Origin: Chlorocebus sabaeus | Taxonomy: Eukaryota; Chordata; Mammalia; Primates; Cercopithecidae | Direction of reading: 5' to 3' | Assembly: GCF_047675955.1 (NCBI RefSeq) | Contig: NC_132910.1 | Span: 108,545,143 to 108,609,142, forward strand | Length of the DNA: 64,000 nt | Part shown: positions 60,285-64,000 of the stretch, piece by piece | How the letters are laid out: each line of letters opens with the position of its first letter | Position numbering within the stretch: the first letter of the stretch is position 1 | Translations under genes and position numbers: made by a program | The notes under the pieces: model-generated | Database searches by the model: none | Told to the model about the DNA's origin: nothing | What the model saw: only the letters and a program-made list of their open reading frames with translations

Positions 60285-60890
60285 TTTTCTCCCAATATGT
60301 AAGCTGTCGTTACATTCTGTTGTTGTTGTTTCACTATATTTACTTTGCTGTTAACTTAATGTAGTTCCACTTGTTTATTTTTGCTTTCGTTGTCTAATTT
60401 TTTGTCAAAATATACAAAAATATCATTGTCATGGCCAATGTAAAGGAGATTTTCCCCCATGTTTCTTCTAGTTTTATAATTTCAGGACTTACATCCAGGT
60501 CTTTAATCCATTTTGAGTTGAGTTTGTGATGTAGGGTAAAGGTCCAATTTCATTCTTTTGTCTGTGGAGATCCAGTTTTCTCAATATCATTTATTGAAGA
60601 GATTATTCTTCCTCCATTGTGTCTTCTTTGTGTCCTTGTTGAAAACTAGCTGACCATATGCGCTTAGGTTTATTTCTGGTTTATCTATTCTGTCCCATTG
60701 CTCTAGGTAACTGTTTTTATGTCAACATTATGCCGTTTTGATTATTAAGTTTTGTAATAAAATTTGAGATCAGGAAGCGCAATGCCTTCCACTGTGCTTT
60801 TCTTTTTCAAGACATCTTTGGCTATTCAGTCATTTGTGGTTCTATATGAGTTTTAGAATTGTTTTTCCTATTCTGTGTAAAAAAACCATG
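60285..60890 (-). mobile_element. L1MA/L1MB-type: inverted 5' block
   Basis: Antisense ORF2 text: 'ttaatgtagttccacttgtt', 'taatccattttgagttgagt', 'tccagttttctcaatatcat', 'attaagttttgtaataaaat'. It ends near 60890, where orientation changes. Together with 60891-61456 it is one L1 with a 5' inversion. Confidence 0.85.
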
Positions 60891-61456
60891 GTTTACTATC
60901 CAAAACATATAAGGATGTCACACAATTCAATAGCCAAAGGGAAAAAAGTAGAAAAAGAAAAATATCACCTAAAAAAATGAGCAAAGTACTTGAATAGGCA
61001 CCTCTTCAAAGAAGACATAAAACTGGCAACAGATAGATAAAAATGTACTCAATATCACTAATCATTAGGAAAATGTAAATCAAAACTACAGTGAGATACA
61101 ACCTCAAACCTGTTAGGGCATCCATCATCAAAAAGCCAAGAGATAACAAATGTTGGTGAGGGTGTAAAGAAAAAGGAAACTTATACACCATTAGTGGAAA
61201 TGTAAATTAGTACAGTCATTAGGAAAGACAGGATAAATGTTTATAAAAAAATAAAACATGGAACTTCCATATGACCCAGCAATCTCTTTCTTGGGTATAT
61301 AACCCCCAAAAATAAAGTCAGCACCTGAGTAGAGATATCTGCCCTTTGACATTCATTGCAGCATTATTCACAATAACCAAGATGTGGAAACAATCTAAAT
61401 GTCTGCCAAGGGATGAACGCATATAGATAAAATTTTGCCTTAAAAAAAGGAGATCC
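60891..61456 (+). mobile_element. L1MA/L1MB-type: 3' block, sense
   Basis: Sense ORF2 text begins 'tttactatccaaaacatata' and runs through 'gggtatataacccccaaaaa' to 'ccttaaaaaaaggagatcc', where a younger L1PA inserted. The first bases lie only about 15-25 nt downstream, in L1 order, of the end of the inverted block. Confidence 0.85.
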
Positions 61457-62307
61457 ATTTATTAAATAGGGAATCCTTTCCCCATTTCTTGTTTCTCTCA
61501 GGTTTGTCAAAGATCAGATGGCTGTAGATGTGTGGTATTATTTCTGAGGACTCTGTTCTGTTCCATTGGTCTATATCTCTGTTTTGGTACCAGTACCATG
61601 CTGTTTTGGTTACTGTAGCCTTGTAGTATAGTTTGAAGTCAGGTAGTGTGATGCCTCCAGCTTTGTTCTTTTGACTTAGGATTGTCTTGGAGATGCGGGC
61701 TCTTTTTTGGTTCCATATGAACTTTAAAGCAGTTTTTTCCAATTCTGTGAAGAAGCTCATTGGTAGCTTGATGGGGATGGCATTGAATCTATAAATTACC
61801 TTGGGCAGTATGGCCATTTTCACGATATTGATTCTTCCTATCCATGAGCATGGTATGTTCTTCCATTTGTTTGTGTCCTCTTTTATTTCACTGAGCAGTG
61901 GTTTGTAGTTCTCCTTGAAGAGGTCCTTTACATCCCTTGTAAGTTGGATTCCTAGGTATTTTATTCTCTTTGAAGCAATTGTGAATGGAAGTTCATTCGT
62001 GATTTGGCTCTCTGTTTGTCTGTTACTGGTGTATAAGAATGCTTGTGATTTTTGCACATTAATTTTGTATCCTGAGACTTTGCTGAAGTTGCTTATCAGC
62101 TTAAGGAGATTTTGGGCTGAGACAATGGGGTTTTCTAAATATACAATCATGTCATCTGCAAACAGGGACAATTTGACTTCTTCTTTTCCTAACTGAATCC
62201 CCTTTATTTCTTTCTCTTGCCTGATTGCCCTAGCCAGAACTTCCAACACTATGTTGAATAGGAGTGGTGAGAGAGGGCATCCCTGTCTTGTGCCAGTTTT
62301 CAAAGGG
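61457..62307 (-). pseudogene. L1 ORF2p reverse-transcriptase fragment (inverted block)
   Basis: Reverse-strand frame of about 280 codons with 'GCPLSPLLFNIVLEVLARAI', 'LSLFADDMIVYLENP' (catalytic FADD) and 'CSWIGRINIVKMAILP'. No stop, but separated from the other ORF2 parts. Differs from the copy at 13.7-14.7 kb at only a few residues. Confidence 0.93.
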
Positions 62308-63337
62308 AAAATGGTGCTGGGAAAATTGGCTAGCCATAAGTAGAAAGCTGAAACTGAATCCTTTCCTTACTCCTTATACGAAAATTAATTCAAGATGGAT
62401 TAGAGACTTAAATGTTAGACCTAATACCATAAAAATCCTAGAGGAAAACCTAGGTAGTACCATTCAGGACATAGGCATGGGCAAAGACTTCATGTCTAAA
62501 ACACCAAAAGCAACGGCAGCAAAAGCCAAAATTGACAAATGGGATCTCATTAAACTAAAGAGCTTCTGCACAGCAAAAGAAACTACCATCAGAGTGAACA
62601 GGCAACCTACAGAATGGGAGAAAATTTTTGCAATCTACTCATCTGACAAAGGGCTAATATCCAGAACCTACAAAGAACTCAAACAAATTTACAAGAAAAA
62701 AACAAACAACCCCATTAAAAAGTGGGCAAAGGATATGAACAGACATTTCTCAAAAGAAGACATTCATACAGCCAACAGACACATGAAAAAATGCTCATCA
62801 TCACTGGCCATCAGAGAAATGCAAATCAAAACCACAATGAGATACCATCTCACACCAGTTAGAATGGCAATCATTAAAAAGTCAGGAAACAACAGGTACT
62901 GGAGAGGATGTGGAGAAATAGGAACACTTTTACACTGTTGGTGGGATTGTAAACTAGTTCAACCATTATGGAAAACAGTATGGCGATTCCTCAAGGATCT
63001 AGAACTAGATGTATCATATGACCCAGCCATCCCATTACTGGGTATATACCCAAAGGATTATAAATTATGCTGCTATAAAGACACATGCACACGTATGTTT
63101 ATTGCAGCACTATTCACAATAGCAAAGACTTGGAATCAACCCAAATGTCCATCAGTGACAGATTGGATTAAGAAAATGTGGCACATATACACCATGGAAT
63201 ACTATGCAGCCATAAAAAAGGATGAGTTTGTGTCCTTTGTAGGGACATGGATGCAGCTGGAAACCATCATTCTTAGCAAACTATCACAAGAACAGAAAAC
63301 CAAACACCGCATGTTCTCACTCATAAGTGGGAACTGA
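62308..63337 (+). pseudogene. L1 ORF2p C-terminal fragment, open
   Basis: Frame stays open to the normal ORF2 stop ('FSLISGN', 63337) for about 340 codons and includes 'WRGCGEIGTLLHCWWDC'. The ATG-started frame from 62264 begins in inverted sequence and is not a natural start. Confidence 0.93.
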
Positions 63338-63389
63338 ACAATGAGATCACTTGGACTCGGGAAGGGGAACATCACACACCGGGGCCTAT

Positions 63390-63414
63390 CATGGGGAGGG
63401 GGGAGGGGGGAGGG
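63390..63414 (+). other. L1 3'UTR G-rich tract
   Basis: Runs of four to six G separated by single A (GGGGAGGGGGGAGGGGGGAG). Matches the conserved guanine tract of L1PA 3'UTRs and could form a quadruplex. Confidence 0.85.
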
Positions 63415-63582
63415 ATTGCATTGGGAGTTATACCTGATGTAAGTGACGAGTTGATGGGTGCAGCACACCAACATGGCACAAGTATACATATGTAACAAAC
63501 CTGCACGTCGTGCACATGTACCCTACAACTTAAAGTATAATAATAATAAATTAATTATAAAAAAAAAAAAAAAAGGAGATCC

Positions 63583-63605
63583 TTCCTTTTGTGAAAACAA
63601 GAATA
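63583..63605 (+). mobile_element. L1MA/L1MB-type: remnant after L1PA
   Basis: 'ttccttttgtgaaaacaaga' continues the older L1 past the L1PA insertion, then stops where an MLT1 LTR starts. Confidence 0.65.
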
Positions 63606-63610
63606 TACCA

Positions 63611-63990
63611 TACTATGGTTTGAATGCCCCCCTCCAAAACTCATGTTGCTATGTAATCGTTGTAATGGTATTGGCACATAGAGGCTATATTAATTGATTA
63701 GGTCGTGAGGATTCCACTCTCATGAATGAATTAACGCTGTTATGATAACTGGTTTAGTCATCACAAGTGTGATTCCTCACAAAAATAATGAGTTCGGCCC
63801 AATTTTCTCTCTCTGTCTTGTGCGCTCACTTGTCCTTCTGCCATAGGATAACACAGCATAGAGGTCCCCAGAAGCTGGCACCATGCTCTTGGAATTCCCA
63901 GCCTCCAGAACAACGAGCTAAATAAATGTCTATTCTTTATAAATTACCCAGTCTGTAGTATTCTGTCATAGCAGCAGAAAACAGACTAAA
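63611..63990 (+). mobile_element. MLT1A/MST-type LTR (ERVL-MaLR)
   Basis: 'tactatggtttgaatgcccc', 'cccagcctccagaacaacga', 'aaataaatgtctattcttta' and end 'gcagcagaaaacagactaaa' show an MLT1A-like LTR in sense orientation. Confidence 0.85.
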
Positions 63991-64000
63991 GCAGACCTGG

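Larger units (their letters stand above)
61457..63567 (+). mobile_element. L1PA insertion, 5'-truncated and 5'-inverted (second copy)
   Basis: 61457-62307 is antisense ORF2 (RT region); 62308-63567 is sense ORF2 C-terminus, 3'UTR and poly(A). Flanking repeat AAAAAAAGGAGATCC at 61442-61456 and 63568-63582. The junction 'caaagggaaaatggtgct' has short shared bases, as in twin priming. The bottom-strand site TTTT/AA fits L1 endonuclease. It is inserted in an older L1 and is the mirror-image relative of 12375-14691. Confidence 0.95.

Noticed and set aside
61457..63567. Retrotransposition-competent L1
   Set aside because: It is 5'-truncated and inverted, lacking the 5'UTR, ORF1 and the endonuclease domain.
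1..64000. CRISPR arrays, operons, phage or bacterial defence systems
   Set aside because: The composition and the Alu, L1, MIR and MaLR content show mammalian nuclear DNA; no regularly spaced repeats or bacterial-type gene clusters are present.
1..64000. tRNA, rRNA or snRNA genes
   Set aside because: No cloverleaf-type or snRNA-like block was recognised outside SINE heads; a covariance-model scan would be the decisive test.

Overview
This window reads as nuclear DNA of a primate, almost certainly human or a great ape. It is AT-rich and gene-poor, and it carries lineage-diagnostic mobile elements: CpG-rich AluY copies with intact target-site duplications, L1PA-class LINE-1 insertions, THE1/MST (ERVL-MaLR) LTRs, and ancient mammalian MIR, L2 and Tigger fossils. 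I found no convincing protein-coding exon, no CpG island, no tRNA or rRNA gene, no CRISPR array and no bacterial or organellar feature. Every open reading frame with a recognisable product belongs to a transposable element, and all of these are broken.

Layout. 0-2 kb: unassigned DNA with two microsatellites. 2-9 kb: old L1 pieces in both orientations, interrupted by three Alus and an MLT2-type LTR, ending with a ~99-bp L1 tail that has its own target-site duplication. 9-12.4 kb: L2, unassigned DNA, an MLT1-type LTR and an Alu. 12.4-14.7 kb: an L1PA insertion with an inverted 5' half. 14.7-37.6 kb: mostly unassigned AT-rich DNA dotted with MIR, L2, old L1, two AluY copies and two MaLR LTRs. 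37.6-46.2 kb: a dense nest. An MLT2 LTR is broken by a nearly complete THE1 provirus, followed by a Tigger/JRK-like transposase pseudogene, then a long old L1 with tandemly repeated 5'UTR units whose ORF2 carries a solo MST-type LTR. 46.2-50.2 kb: a reverse-strand ERV-L relic (protease, RT, RNase H, integrase and dUTPase remains, no env, one shortened LTR). 50.2-60 kb: unassigned DNA, old L1, Alu, THE1/MST, L2 and a complete-ended but internally deleted Tigger transposon (57,875-58,632). 60.3-64 kb: an old L1 with a 5' inversion that hosts a second L1PA insertion, itself 5'-inverted, then an MLT1-type LTR.

The elements do not work together as a pathway; the window records successive insertions. 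The most notable structures are three separate L1 copies with twin-priming-type 5' inversions (two L1PA copies in opposite orientation about 47 kb apart, with inversion breakpoints only about 48 nt apart in L1 coordinates), the monomer-like L1 5'UTR array, two adjacent near-perfect palindromes at 17.03-17.09 kb, an inverted pair of perfect octamer motifs at 50.97-51.00 kb, and an unassigned ~73-bp sequence present at both 2.06 and 26.65 kb. I found no undescribed multi-gene system. Subfamily names are from recognition by eye and should be read as family-level calls.
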